Source: Luteolibacter rhizosphaerae
GTDB lineage: Bacteria; Verrucomicrobiota; Verrucomicrobiia; Verrucomicrobiales; Akkermansiaceae
Assembly (NCBI RefSeq): GCF_025950095.1
Contig: NZ_JAPDDR010000017.1
Coordinates: 1-64,000 of the forward strand
Reading direction: 5' to 3'
Length of the DNA: 64,000 nt
Below, in pieces: positions 32,775 through 41,567 of the stretch. The notes under the pieces were generated by a model. That model did no database searches. It saw only the letters and a program-made list of their open reading frames with translations, and was not told where the DNA came from. The translations under genes were made by a program, and so were the position numbers. The number at the start of each line of letters is the position of its first letter. Positions within the stretch are counted from its first letter, which is position 1.

Positions 32775-33569
32775 CTAGGATGACTCGCCGCTCAACTGAG
32801 CCAGCACCCGCCCCGCCGCGATCATTCCGAAGACGGCGGTGACATGCGTGGCCGTGCCGTAGCCCGCATCGCAGCGCAGGCCCGATGGCAGATCCTCCGG
32901 ACGCTCGTGGCTCACCTCGCCCTCGCAGGTCGGGAAGAGCGGCGGCTCGTCGGAGAAGACGGCCTCGATACCGAACTTCCTCACCTTCTCTCCTGGCGGT
33001 GCTTTCGGGAAGCCGTGCTCGTCGCGCAGGCGTTTTCGCACCGCCATCAGCAGCGCGTCATCGCGGGTTCTTGCCAGGTCGGTCACTTGGATCCGCGTGG
33101 GATCGCGCCTGCCCCCGGCACCGCCGCAGGCGATCACCGGCACGCCGCGCTCGCGGCACTTCGCCAGTAGCACGCACTTCGCCCGCACCGCGTCGATGGC
33201 ATCGATCACCGCGTCGAATCCCGCGTCGAGAAACTCATCCACATTGCGATCGGAAAGGAACTCCTGCCGCTCCGTCACCTCGATCTCCGGCTGGATCGCG
33301 CGCAGGCGGAGTGCCATCACGCCCACCTTCGGTTTCCCGTAGGTGCCGTCCAGCGCATGGATCTGGCGATTCGTGTTCGTCACGCAGAGGTCATCGGCAT
33401 CGATCATGGTGATCTTGCCGATGCCGGAACGTGCGAGACACTCCGCGGCCCAGCAGCCGACCCCGCCTACACCGACCACGGCCACGCGGGCGTGGCGGAA
33501 GCGTTCCAGCGCGGCCATGCCGTAGAGCCGGCCGATGCCGGAGAAGCGGTTGAGATAGGAGTCGCTCAC
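32775..33569 (-). CDS. tcdA: tRNA threonylcarbamoyladenosine dehydratase (ThiF/MoeB-type)
   Basis: This 264-residue E1-like enzyme has VAVVGVGGVGCWAAECLARSGIG for ATP binding, VTNTNRQIHAL, AIDAVRAKCVLLAKCRERGVPV, CGGAGGRRDPTRIQVTDLA, and a C-terminal CDAGYGTATHVTAVFG. This closely follows TcdA (YgdL), which cyclises t6A in tRNA to ct6A. GTG 33569 is chosen because the protein then begins near the conserved NRFSGIGRLYG; the longer start at 33608 adds 13 non-conserved residues. Confidence 0.87.
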   Translation of the reverse strand: MSDSYLNRFSGIGRLYGMAALERFRHARVAVVGVGGVGCWAAECLARSGIGKITMIDADDLCVTNTNRQIHALDGTYGKPKVGVMALRLRAIQPEIEVTERQEFLSDRNVDEFLDAGFDAVIDAIDAVRAKCVLLAKCRERGVPVIACGGAGGRRDPTRIQVTDLARTRDDALLMAVRKRLRDEHGFPKAPPGEKVRKFGIEAVFSDEPPLFPTCEGEVSHERPEDLPSGLRCDAGYGTATHVTAVFGMIAAGRVLAQLSGESS

Positions 33570-33731
33570 GGGATGCAGCGTGCTAACGTCGCAAATCGGG
33601 ACGTGCAAGCGCCCGGTGTCATTGGCAGGCTTGCAATCCTGTAAGCACAGGTCTTTTCACCTGACAGCTTCAGGGGGATAGATCCTGCTAGCCCGGATGC
33701 GTTTTGTGGCGACCAATCCGTTACCTCAACC

Positions 33732-35864
33732 ATGATGATCCGAACTCTTCCATTCCTGCTACTACCCTGTCTCGCCCTCGCCGCGCCCGATATCACCGTT
33801 GCTGATTTCGAGGGCGACAGCTTCGGCGAGTGGAAGGTGAGCGGGGAAGCGTTCGGCAAGGCTCCGGCCAAGGGCGCTCTGGATGGCCAGATGAACGTCA
33901 CCGGCTTCCAAGGCACCGGCTTCGTGAATGGCTACCACGGCGGCGATGACAGCACCAGTGAGCTGGAGTCCCCGGCGTTCAAGATCGAGCGAAAGTATCT
34001 CAACTTCCTGATCGGCGGCGGAAAGTTCCCCGGCGAGACCTCGGTCAACCTGATCGTGGATGGCAAGACGGTCCAGAGCGCCACCGGCCGATTCGACCGC
34101 CCGGGTGGTGCCGAGAATCTGGAGTGGCAGTCCTTCGATCTCTCCGGCTATGCAGGCAAGCAGGCGAAGCTACAGGTGATCGACAAGCGCAAGGGCACTT
34201 GGGGCCACCTCACGCTCGACCAGATCGTGCAGAGTGACGCGCCGAAGAACCTCGCGCTGAACCAGGAATTCGCCATCAGCGGCCGCTACCTCGTCTGGCC
34301 CGTCACCCGCGACACCACGCAGAAGCGCCGCTTCTTCTTCACGCTGGATGGCGAGAAGGAGCCGTACCTCTACGCGGACATCTGCCTCTCGAACAACCCG
34401 GACTTCTGGGTCTTCACCGACCTGGCGAATCTTCAGGGCCGCAAGCTCACCGTGAGCGGCAGCATCCCCGGCGTGCTGAAGGATGCATGGGAGAAGGTGA
34501 AAATCAGCGACACCTATCCCGGCGAGGAGCAGATCTATCAGGAAGACCTGCGTCCGCAGTACCACTTCACCAGCCGCCGCGGCTGGCTGAACGACCCGAA
34601 CGGCCTCGTCTACCACGACGGCAACTGGCACCTCTTCTACCAGCACAATCCCTACAACCACAATTGGGACAACATGACCTGGGGCCACGCCGTGAGCTCC
34701 GATCTCTTCCATTGGAAAGAGCGGCCCGCCGGCTTGAACCCCGATGCGGAAGGCTACATGTATTCCGGTTCCGCCGTGGTGGCACCGAAGGGCAGCACCA
34801 CCCTGCCGGTGAAGGATGAGTCCCTCGTGCTCGCCTATACCGCGAATGGCTTCCTCAGCTACCTGCCCGACCACAAGGCGGTGCAATCGGTCGCCTACAG
34901 CGAAGACGGCGGCAAGACCTTCACCAAGTTCAAGGGCAATCCCGTGGTCCCGCACGTGATCGCCGAAAACCGCGACCCGAAGATCTTCTGGCACGAACCC
35001 TCCAAGCACTGGGTCATGCCGCTCTACTACGATGGCCCCGACTATGGCATCTATGTCTCCAAGGACATGGTGAAGTGGGAGAAGACCTCCGACTACAAGA
35101 TCCCCACCGATAGCGAGTGCCCGGATCTCTTCGAACTGCCCGTGGATGGCGATCCGAACAACACCCGCTGGGTGGCCTGGGGTGCGCAGGGCAAGTACAT
35201 GCTCGGCAGCTTCGATGGCCGCACCTTCAAGGCGGAGAGCGGTCCGCATCAGTACTACTTCGGCAGCGCTTACGCCGGTCAATCCTACGACAATGCCCCG
35301 GAGAAGCGCCGCGTTCACTTCGGCTGGATGCGCGATACCGGCCCGGGCCTGAACGGTGCGCCCTTCAACCTGCAGATGACCCTGCCGATGGACTTCACGC
35401 TCCGCACGGATAGCAAGGGCATCCGCGTGCACGCCGAGCCCAGCAAGGAGATCGAAGGCCTGCGCCAGGATACCAAGGAGTGGAAGGACCTCGTGGTCGA
35501 GCCGCTGTCCGTGGATCCGCTCGCGGAGTTCGAGGGCGGCCAGTTCGAGATCGAGGCGGTGATCGATGCCTCCTCCTCCGCCTCGGAGATCGGCTTCAAG
35601 ATCTTCCAGGATCACCTCGCCGTGTGGAAGCGTGCCGACCAGACCTTCACCGGAGCGAACGGCCCGCAGTCACCGGTCGATGGCAAGATCAAGATCCGCC
35701 TCTTCGTGGACACCGTCTCGCTCGAGGTCTTCGTGAACGGCACTTACACCAGCCGCTACATCCGCCAGACCGCCGGTACCAAGCCGGTGCGCATTGTGGC
35801 GAACGGCGGCGAGGTGAAGTTCGACTCCCTCAAGATCCACCGCATCAAGAGCGCGTGGAAGTGA
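33732..35864 (+). CDS. GH32 fructanase (levanase/fructan beta-fructosidase)
   Basis: This 710-residue secreted enzyme has a signal peptide (MMIRTLPFLLLPCLALAAP). N-terminal beta-sandwich domains at about residues 20-265 follow, with VADFEGDSFGEWKVSGEAFG, LNFLIGGGKFPGE and WGHLTLDQI. The five-bladed propeller has WLNDPNG with nucleophile Asp288, AENRDPKIF, and SECPDLFELP with the acid/base Glu. The last 200 residues are the GH32C beta-sandwich (LEVFVNGTYTSRY). It cuts terminal fructose from inulin, levan or sucrose-like sugars outside the cell. The two N-terminal domains are longer than in minimal GH32 enzymes. A terminator follows 26 bases after the stop. Confidence 0.92.
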   Translation: MMIRTLPFLLLPCLALAAPDITVADFEGDSFGEWKVSGEAFGKAPAKGALDGQMNVTGFQGTGFVNGYHGGDDSTSELESPAFKIERKYLNFLIGGGKFPGETSVNLIVDGKTVQSATGRFDRPGGAENLEWQSFDLSGYAGKQAKLQVIDKRKGTWGHLTLDQIVQSDAPKNLALNQEFAISGRYLVWPVTRDTTQKRRFFFTLDGEKEPYLYADICLSNNPDFWVFTDLANLQGRKLTVSGSIPGVLKDAWEKVKISDTYPGEEQIYQEDLRPQYHFTSRRGWLNDPNGLVYHDGNWHLFYQHNPYNHNWDNMTWGHAVSSDLFHWKERPAGLNPDAEGYMYSGSAVVAPKGSTTLPVKDESLVLAYTANGFLSYLPDHKAVQSVAYSEDGGKTFTKFKGNPVVPHVIAENRDPKIFWHEPSKHWVMPLYYDGPDYGIYVSKDMVKWEKTSDYKIPTDSECPDLFELPVDGDPNNTRWVAWGAQGKYMLGSFDGRTFKAESGPHQYYFGSAYAGQSYDNAPEKRRVHFGWMRDTGPGLNGAPFNLQMTLPMDFTLRTDSKGIRVHAEPSKEIEGLRQDTKEWKDLVVEPLSVDPLAEFEGGQFEIEAVIDASSSASEIGFKIFQDHLAVWKRADQTFTGANGPQSPVDGKIKIRLFVDTVSLEVFVNGTYTSRYIRQTAGTKPVRIVANGGEVKFDSLKIHRIKSAWK

Positions 35865-35890
35865 TCCGGCCGCAGATCTGAAAAATCGAA

Positions 35891-35923
35891 AGGGATGTCG
35901 GCTTCCGCTGACATCCCTTTTTG
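35891..35923 (+). terminator. Rho-independent terminator after the GH32 gene
   Basis: AGGGATGTC (35891-35899) pairs with GACATCCCT (35910-35918) and is followed by TTTTTG. It is located just before the convergent epimerase gene's stop. Confidence 0.88.
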
Positions 35924-35946
35924 TGAGCCGGTATGGAGCCGGGGAA

Positions 35947-36828
35947 TCAGGCACCTAACAGATGCTTCTTCATCCGCGCGAGGATGTCCGCGCAGGCATT
36001 CGCATCGCCTCCCTCCACCTCCGCGGTGGCCCAGCCGGTGTAGCCGATCTCCCGCAGGGCCGTGCGCACGGCGGGCCAGTCCACATCGCCCTCGCCGATC
36101 TTGCCGAAGCCGCCCTTCACGCCCCAGTCCTTGCAGTCGAGTTTCACGATCCGCTTGCCGAGCGTGCGGGTCCATTCGGCCGGTTTGCCGAAGCGCTGGT
36201 GATTGCCGATATCGAAGTAGGAACCCACCCACGGCGAGTTGATCTCGTCGAGATACTTCGCCAGCAACTCGGCGGATTGCGCGTCGCCGCCATCCTCCTT
36301 GTAGAACATGCGGTTCCACACGTTCTCGATCAGGATATGCACGCCCAGATCGGCAGCCAGCGGCAGGGCCTTGCGGATCTCCACGATGGAGCGCGCCCAT
36401 GCCTCGTCATGATTTGTCTTCGCATCCACCACGCCGGGCACCAGCAGCACGGCGGAGCCGCCGACCGAGTTGCTCTCGCGGATGGCGGTGAGCAGACCTT
36501 GCAGGCCTTGCTCGCGCACGGCGGCATCGGGATCGGAAAGGCGGGTCTTCCAGTGGATGGAGTCGACCACGCCATGGATCGGCAGGCCGGTCGCCTTGGA
36601 GGCGGCAAGTGCTTCCTCCTTGTTTTGCCCCCCGGGTGAGTCTAGTTCCACGCCATCGTAGCCGATCTCCTTCAGGGTCCGGAACTTCTCCTCCAGATTC
36701 GCGCCGAAGTTCGCCATCCCGCATTTCAGCGAGAGCTTGATCGGGAGCGGCTTCTCCGCGGATTGCGCGGAGAGGGGCAGGGGAGCGGCGGAGGCGGCTA
36801 GGGTCGCGAGGAAATGGCGGCGGAGCAT
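35947..36828 (-). CDS. Tat-exported sugar isomerase/epimerase-like TIM barrel
   Basis: This 293-residue protein begins MLRRHFLATLAASAAPLPL, a twin-arginine signal. The rest is an AP-endonuclease-2/xylose isomerase-like TIM barrel (PF01261): EIGYDGVELDSPGG, GVVDSIHWKT, LGVHILIENVWN, VGSYFDIGNHQRFG and WATAEVEGGD. The acidic and His residues at the strand ends could bind a metal. Such proteins isomerise or epimerise sugars; the exact substrate is unknown. A second similar gene lies at 41568. It is convergent with the fructanase. Confidence 0.85.
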   Translation of the reverse strand: MLRRHFLATLAASAAPLPLSAQSAEKPLPIKLSLKCGMANFGANLEEKFRTLKEIGYDGVELDSPGGQNKEEALAASKATGLPIHGVVDSIHWKTRLSDPDAAVREQGLQGLLTAIRESNSVGGSAVLLVPGVVDAKTNHDEAWARSIVEIRKALPLAADLGVHILIENVWNRMFYKEDGGDAQSAELLAKYLDEINSPWVGSYFDIGNHQRFGKPAEWTRTLGKRIVKLDCKDWGVKGGFGKIGEGDVDWPAVRTALREIGYTGWATAEVEGGDANACADILARMKKHLLGA

Positions 36829-36887
36829 GAAAGCACTACGCAGGATCCGGCATGGAATTGCACGAATTTATTTAAAACGTGTCATAA

Positions 36888-38447
36888 TTAGCTCCATGGC
36901 CGGATCTCGAAGCGCAACGTGCCTTGGAAGCCGGGCCGCGTCTTCTGGGCCAGCGGGATCTTGAGGGACACCCCGGCGGAGCCGAAGAGTTTGGCAGTTT
37001 CGGCAGATGTTCCCGGCTTGCCCGGGTTCTTGTCCTGCAGGCCGTACTTGATCTGCCAGTTCTGCATCGAGCCGTCCTCCGGGAAGGCCTCCACCAGGAT
37101 CAGCTCGCGCAGGATGTAGCCGCCCTCGTAGTGGCGGTCCATGAAGAGTAAGCCATCCACCGTGTAGTCCGGCACCAGCACCTTGATGTCCACGGCGAAG
37201 CTGACCGAACCGGAAGACATCACACTCTTGGTGGGATCCAGGAAGATCGAGAAGAGATGCGGGCTCTGAGCGCGGTCCGGGTTGCGCTTCGGCTCGGGGA
37301 ACATCTGGTCGTAGGTCCGGAAGATCGCGGAGTTTTCCCGCACCTCGCGCCGCGTGATCTGCCACTGGCAGCCGCGGATGGAGACAGAGGTCTCGAAGTT
37401 GTAGGAGGCGGTGATCTTCTTGCCCTCGTCCTTTTTCTTCTGCACCTCCGGCGGCAGCGTGATGTCATCGACATCCAGGATGGCATCCACCTTCAGCTTG
37501 CCGAAGAGGAAGCGGACGAGGTTCTGGTAACCCTCCTCGGAATTCACGATGCCGAAATGGCCGGAGTGGCTGCGGTGCACAAAGGCCCGCGGCGAGCCGG
37601 CCCGCTTGCCCTTGGCGTCGAGCGAGTGGGTCACCGCGTTCGCGATCCGGACCAGCCCGTCGCTCGCCTCACCCGCCGCCCATGAGGAGATGCCCTTGGC
37701 CACCGCGTAGTCGGCGGGGTTTGTCCCCACGAGATTGAAGATCCGCTCGGCGGGGAAGTTGGTGACTTGCGAAACGTCCTCGGATTGGTCCAGCGCCAGA
37801 TACTTGGCCATCCGCTCGCGGTTGAAGTTGTTGATGTCGCCGAAGGTCGCCCAGCCGGGGACATTGCGCACGATGCGCATGTCGATGCCGTTGTGCGGCG
37901 TGGCATAGGTGAAGACCTTGTCCACGGCGGCGCGGGCATCGGCGGCACCCAGCGCGGGATTTTGCAGGAAGGCCCGGCAGATGAGTCCACCCATGGAATG
38001 CGCCACCAGGTGCACCTTGAAGTCGGAGGCCTTCACCTGTCCCTCGCCATCCCCGCAGACGCGGTCGCGCAGCTTCAGGATCAGGCGGCTCAAGCCCTTT
38101 GCGAATTCCTCGATCGGCGGGGTCTCGCCGTTGCCGAAGTCGGTGGAGGCGGAGTCGTAGTAACGGTAGATGATGATCGAGCGGTAGGGCAGCTTGAGAT
38201 CCGCGCGCTCCGTCTCCAGCAGGTCCTCCCCGTTCTCGAAGACATCGCTGTATTGATAATCCCGCATCAGCCGGATCAGCGGTGAACCGAAGAAGAAGCG
38301 CTGGAAGCTGCCGCTCCACGCCCTCCGGGCCTTGGTGGCACCCACGTTAAAGCCCATGTAGGGATCGGCCACGGCTTCGTCGATTTCTCCTTGGGAGGCG
38401 GCGAAGCCACGGACGTAGATGATCGGATGGTGAGGATGGCTGGTCAT
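36888..38447 (-). CDS. Lipase-like alpha/beta hydrolase with large C-terminal region
   Basis: This 519-residue protein has an alpha/beta hydrolase part in the first about 300 residues. IIYVRGFAAS is the oxyanion region, and VHLVAHSMGGLICRAF has the nucleophile Ser. VFTYATPHNGIDM follows, with SDGLVRI and a candidate catalytic His in HRSHSGHFG. This is the pattern of PGAP1/lipase-type esterases. No signal peptide is evident. Residues about 320-519 are not recognised: beta-rich, with SYNFETSVSIRGCQWQITRR. The hydrolase may act on lipids or esters in the cytoplasm or be released some other way. The start is ATG 38447. Confidence 0.75.
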   Translation of the reverse strand: MTSHPHHPIIYVRGFAASQGEIDEAVADPYMGFNVGATKARRAWSGSFQRFFFGSPLIRLMRDYQYSDVFENGEDLLETERADLKLPYRSIIIYRYYDSASTDFGNGETPPIEEFAKGLSRLILKLRDRVCGDGEGQVKASDFKVHLVAHSMGGLICRAFLQNPALGAADARAAVDKVFTYATPHNGIDMRIVRNVPGWATFGDINNFNRERMAKYLALDQSEDVSQVTNFPAERIFNLVGTNPADYAVAKGISSWAAGEASDGLVRIANAVTHSLDAKGKRAGSPRAFVHRSHSGHFGIVNSEEGYQNLVRFLFGKLKVDAILDVDDITLPPEVQKKKDEGKKITASYNFETSVSIRGCQWQITRREVRENSAIFRTYDQMFPEPKRNPDRAQSPHLFSIFLDPTKSVMSSGSVSFAVDIKVLVPDYTVDGLLFMDRHYEGGYILRELILVEAFPEDGSMQNWQIKYGLQDKNPGKPGTSAETAKLFGSAGVSLKIPLAQKTRPGFQGTLRFEIRPWS

Positions 38448-38921
38448 GACAACATTGGATTAACTGATCCGGTTCGGCGTTTATCTAACCTCGTCCTCCT
38501 GCGCGAGAGGAAAAGGGGAGGGCGTCGCCGGATGACAAACCGGCACTACACGGTCATCAGCAGGGAGCTTGCTTCAATTTCATGCAAATTGCGATCCGGC
38601 GCGATACGCTCCGGACTGATGAATGGCCGTTATCTATCCGAAGAATAAATAATATATTCGCATATCAGAATCCGCTTTCGGTGAATGCCAAAATTCCCTC
38701 CAATTTGGCATGAATTTGGGATGGCTTTTGAGTGATGGTCGCGAAATCCGGCCCTAAAGCTGGGGGTGATATTTTTCCGATTTCACATCGGACGATCCAT
38801 TTTCGGCACAATGCAATGCACTGCAATCCACCCTGTGGGCTGCGTCGCTGCCGGGCAGATCTCAACCGGATTCCTCTACGGGAAGCCGTTGAACACAACC
38901 CAAATGAACAACCCAAGTAAC
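38448..38921. other. Intergenic regulatory region, partly AT-rich
   Basis: These 474 bases lie between divergent genes (lipase-like, minus; ricin/HExxH, plus). The middle, about 38630-38720, is AT-rich (AATAAATAATATATTCGCATAT). It has the inverted repeat given separately. Upstream codons in the frame of the next gene are not conserved in character. No other gene is supported. Confidence 0.5.
38686..38710. promoter_or_regulatory. Inverted repeat TGCCAAA-N11-TTTGGCA
   Basis: TGCCAAAATT (38686-38695) and AATTTGGCA (38702-38710) form a near-perfect palindrome in the AT-rich part of the upstream region. The spacing and size are typical of an operator for a dimeric repressor such as the LacI family. 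The regulator is not identified. Confidence 0.45.
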
Positions 38922-40367
38922 ATGCAAACTCGAAAGAGACCATCGCTGTTGTTAAGCATTGGATTCGCAGTGCTATCGCTCCTGTCGTCACGAGCCCAAG
39001 TGACATCCGGGACCACCTACACCTTGGTGGCGCGGCATTCCGGCCACTTCCTTGATGTGCTCGGTGCCGCCACGGCCAGCGGTTCGCCCGTGGGCCAATC
39101 GGTTGGACATGGCGCGAGCAACCAGCAGTGGTTGGTGGAGTCGCTCGGCAGCGGGCAATATCGCCTCACCGGTGTCGGCAGCGGGAATGTGCTCGATATC
39201 AACGGTGCCTCCACCGCTGACAACGCCGCCGCGATCATCTCCACTTGGAATAGCGGCAACAACCAGCGCTTCACCCTGCAGGACCGTGGCAATGGCTACT
39301 ACAGCCTGGTCTTCGTCCATTCGGGCAAGGCGCTCGGAGTCCAGAGTGCCTCCACCGCCAGCGGTGCTGCCGTGGTGCAGCTCCCGAACAACGGCTCCAC
39401 CAACACGCAGTGGAAGTTCGCGAAGGGACCGTCGGGCTATATCTTCGCCGGGGATGAGGGGGGCACGCGGACCTTCTCGGGCGGCAAGGTGGATCTGGCC
39501 TATGGTGCGGGGAGCTCTTTCCACTTCGTCAACAAGACGGACGGAGCCTGGACCTTCAACAACACCACCTTCCGCGATCCGATCCCGAACACGCTGAAGA
39601 ACGGCTACTACAAGGCCACGAACACCAGCGGCCCCGCCGGCTACACCTACTGCGTCTCGGAGAATGGCAGCTTCACCTTCACCCAGCCGGTGAACATCGC
39701 CTACGGTGGCAATGGCAGCTATGCCTATCAGAATAGCCAGAGCGGCACGATCACCTTCAACAACGCCCGCTTCGGCGATCCCGCTCCGGGTGTCGTGAAG
39801 TCCGGCTGGTTCAAGGCTCTCGCGCCCCTGCCTCCGACCCCGCCATCGCTCTCGGCTGCGAACCTGAACACCTTCATCGCGAATCATTCGCGCTATGAAG
39901 GCGGATCCGCTGCGGCCTACTCCGCGGAGTTCCAGTCCTTCCTCACCTACATGGGCGGGGATGTCTTCTGGCCGAAGATGTTCGGCCCCGGACGCTGGAC
40001 GAATTCGATGCTGGATATCACCTCCAGCTACGGCGGTGCCGCCGGTTCCAGCGGCGGGAATACCTGGTATAACAAGAACTTCTGGGACACAAATGTCGGC
40101 CAGCGCGTGCCCGTGCTCATCCATGAGTACATGCACCACATGAACAACGGCAGCGGTCTCTCTGCCTACTTCAATGCCGAGGCGGCGGACCCGGCCAAGC
40201 GTTGGGACGGCAGCGGCTACGCGAATGTTTCGCCCGCCGAGTACATCGCCTCCGGCTTCCAGTGGATCGTCCAGAATCCTTCCGGTCGCCAGATCGTGTT
40301 TGAGAACCATCCGGCCTTCTATCTGCACATGGTGAATACCTTCATCCCGCAGTTCTACACGCCCTGA
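38922..40367 (+). CDS. Secreted ricin-lectin/repeat/HExxH protein
   Basis: This 481-residue protein has a signal peptide (KRPSLLLSIGFAVLSLLSSRAQ). Residues about 27-165 form a ricin-type beta-trefoil (PF14200 style: YTLVARHSGHFLDVLGA, SGNVLDINGA, SGKALGVQSA). Two 55-60-residue repeats follow (TFSGGKVDLAYGAGSSFHF and TFTQPVNIAYGGNGSYAYQ). The C-terminal 130 residues carry LIHEYMHHMNNG, a zinc HExxH motif at residues 401-405. It is probably a surface or secreted metallopeptidase or related hydrolase that binds carbohydrate. ATG 38922 is chosen; ATG 38904 is also possible. Confidence 0.78.
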   Translation: MQTRKRPSLLLSIGFAVLSLLSSRAQVTSGTTYTLVARHSGHFLDVLGAATASGSPVGQSVGHGASNQQWLVESLGSGQYRLTGVGSGNVLDINGASTADNAAAIISTWNSGNNQRFTLQDRGNGYYSLVFVHSGKALGVQSASTASGAAVVQLPNNGSTNTQWKFAKGPSGYIFAGDEGGTRTFSGGKVDLAYGAGSSFHFVNKTDGAWTFNNTTFRDPIPNTLKNGYYKATNTSGPAGYTYCVSENGSFTFTQPVNIAYGGNGSYAYQNSQSGTITFNNARFGDPAPGVVKSGWFKALAPLPPTPPSLSAANLNTFIANHSRYEGGSAAAYSAEFQSFLTYMGGDVFWPKMFGPGRWTNSMLDITSSYGGAAGSSGGNTWYNKNFWDTNVGQRVPVLIHEYMHHMNNGSGLSAYFNAEAADPAKRWDGSGYANVSPAEYIASGFQWIVQNPSGRQIVFENHPAFYLHMVNTFIPQFYTP

Positions 40368-40378
40368 TGGATCATTCC

Positions 40379-40414
40379 GGCCGCGGCGGGCAGATCCGCC
40401 GCGGCCCTCTTTTC
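40379..40414 (+). terminator. Rho-independent terminator after the ricin/HExxH gene
   Basis: GGCCGCGGCGG (40379-40389) pairs with CCGCCGCGGCC (40396-40406), loop GCAGAT, then CTCTTTTCC. It lies between the ricin/HExxH gene and the next gene, which starts at 40436. Confidence 0.88.
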
Positions 40415-40435
40415 CAATCTGATCTTCTTGAATCC

Positions 40436-41302
40436 ATGACTCCCGGTTTTCCCAAGAAACTCGCGGTTTCCGTCTCTGTCCTGACCATCGCGGCGGCAGG
40501 GATCTATTCCTTTGACCGATCCGGTCATTCTTCCGCCACGGCCGAAGCGATCACACCACCCGGGCCGCTGCGATCTTCCGCTACCGCTCGAGCAAACGCA
40601 GACTCTGATACCGGTCGGCTTCTTGAAGAGCTCAAGTCTCTAACAGCCTCCGGCGAGCTTTCCGATTTCCAAGCATTCCAAACCGCGATCCGATCCTTGG
40701 CGAAGATAGATCCGCAGGCTGCTTCGGACTTCGCGGCTTCCTTGGAGAATGGCTCCATCCGCGAGATCGCGCTGCACCGCGTCGCTCAGGAATGGGCCGG
40801 CCGTGACCCTCAAGCTGCCGCCCGCTGGGCGAATGATCTGCGCAATCAGGAGGAGCGCGGCATGCTGCTCAACGGCATCTTTAGCGAAGTCTCCCAATCC
40901 GATCCCGCCAAGTCCATCCAGATGGCAGAGACCTACGACCTGCTTTCCTTCGCACCCGGCATGACCGCGAACCTCGTCGGGCGATGGGCTACACGCGACT
41001 ATGACTCCGCATTGCATTGGGCTGAAGCCCAAGCTCCCGGAACCGCGCGTGAGGAGATCTTCGCCCGTCTCGCGGTCATCCGCTGCGCCACTTCACCCGA
41101 AGATGCCGCAAGCTTGATCTCCGATCTGGTCTCTACCGGAGGCGCTCAAGAAGAGGCTGCGATCACGATAGTCTCCAGGTGGGCTACCACCGATCCGGAA
41201 GCTGCCAAGGCGTGGGCCAACTCCTTTGAAGCCGGAGCCCTCCGCGACCGGGCTCTCAATGAGGTTATCTTGGTCTCGGCGGCGAAAAGGCCAGTCCCTT
41301 GA
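40436..41302 (+). CDS. WA-x-x-DP repeat protein, unknown function
   Basis: This 288-residue protein has a single N-terminal membrane or signal segment (KLAVSVSVLTIAAAGIYSF). Helical repeats follow in which EWAGRDPQAAARWAND, GRWATRDYDSALHWAEAQ and SRWATTDPEAAKAWANSF recur every about 60 residues. The W-A-x-x-D-P-x-A-A pattern is common in secreted or anchored proteins of Verrucomicrobiota and suggests an alpha-solenoid that binds other proteins. No enzyme motif is seen. ATG 40436 directly precedes the hydrophobic segment; a terminator lies between it and the previous gene. Confidence 0.68.
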   Translation: MTPGFPKKLAVSVSVLTIAAAGIYSFDRSGHSSATAEAITPPGPLRSSATARANADSDTGRLLEELKSLTASGELSDFQAFQTAIRSLAKIDPQAASDFAASLENGSIREIALHRVAQEWAGRDPQAAARWANDLRNQEERGMLLNGIFSEVSQSDPAKSIQMAETYDLLSFAPGMTANLVGRWATRDYDSALHWAEAQAPGTAREEIFARLAVIRCATSPEDAASLISDLVSTGGAQEEAAITIVSRWATTDPEAAKAWANSFEAGALRDRALNEVILVSAAKRPVP

Positions 41303-41327
41303 TCGGATTTCCTCGAATTCTCCTTCC

Positions 41328-41558
41328 TTACCCGAAGAACTTCCTCACCAGCGCCATCACGCCGCTGAGGATCACGCTCACGAGGATGCAGGTCATCACC
41401 GGGAAGTAAAAGCCGGCCTTGTCACCCTCCACCCGGATGTCACCGGGCAAGCGGCCGATCCATGAGAGCCAGCCCTTGCCCCCGGCAAACCACAACACGG
41501 CCCCGAGAATCACGATTCCCAGTCCCGCGAAGACTAGCAGCTTGCCCGCATTCTCCAT
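41328..41558 (-). CDS. DUF2905 family small membrane protein
   Basis: This 76-residue protein has two membrane helices (LLVFAGLGIVILGAVLWF and YFPVMTCILVSVILSGVMAL) separated by the conserved loop LPGDIRVEGDKAGFYFP. This is the signature of DUF2905 (PF11146), whose role is not known. It starts 9 bases after the stop of the epimerase gene on the same strand, likely cotranscribed. Confidence 0.88.
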   Translation of the reverse strand: MENAGKLLVFAGLGIVILGAVLWFAGGKGWLSWIGRLPGDIRVEGDKAGFYFPVMTCILVSVILSGVMALVRKFFG

Positions 41559-41567
41559 GCCCCAAGA

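Noticed and set aside
34170-35615. 481-codon minus-strand frame inside the GH32 gene
   Set aside because: It is antisense to a well-supported glycosidase and of low-complexity content. No start or family features.
38988-40328. 446-codon minus-strand frame over the ricin/HExxH gene
   Set aside because: Shadow of the real gene; rich in Gly, Arg and Val with no signal or motif.
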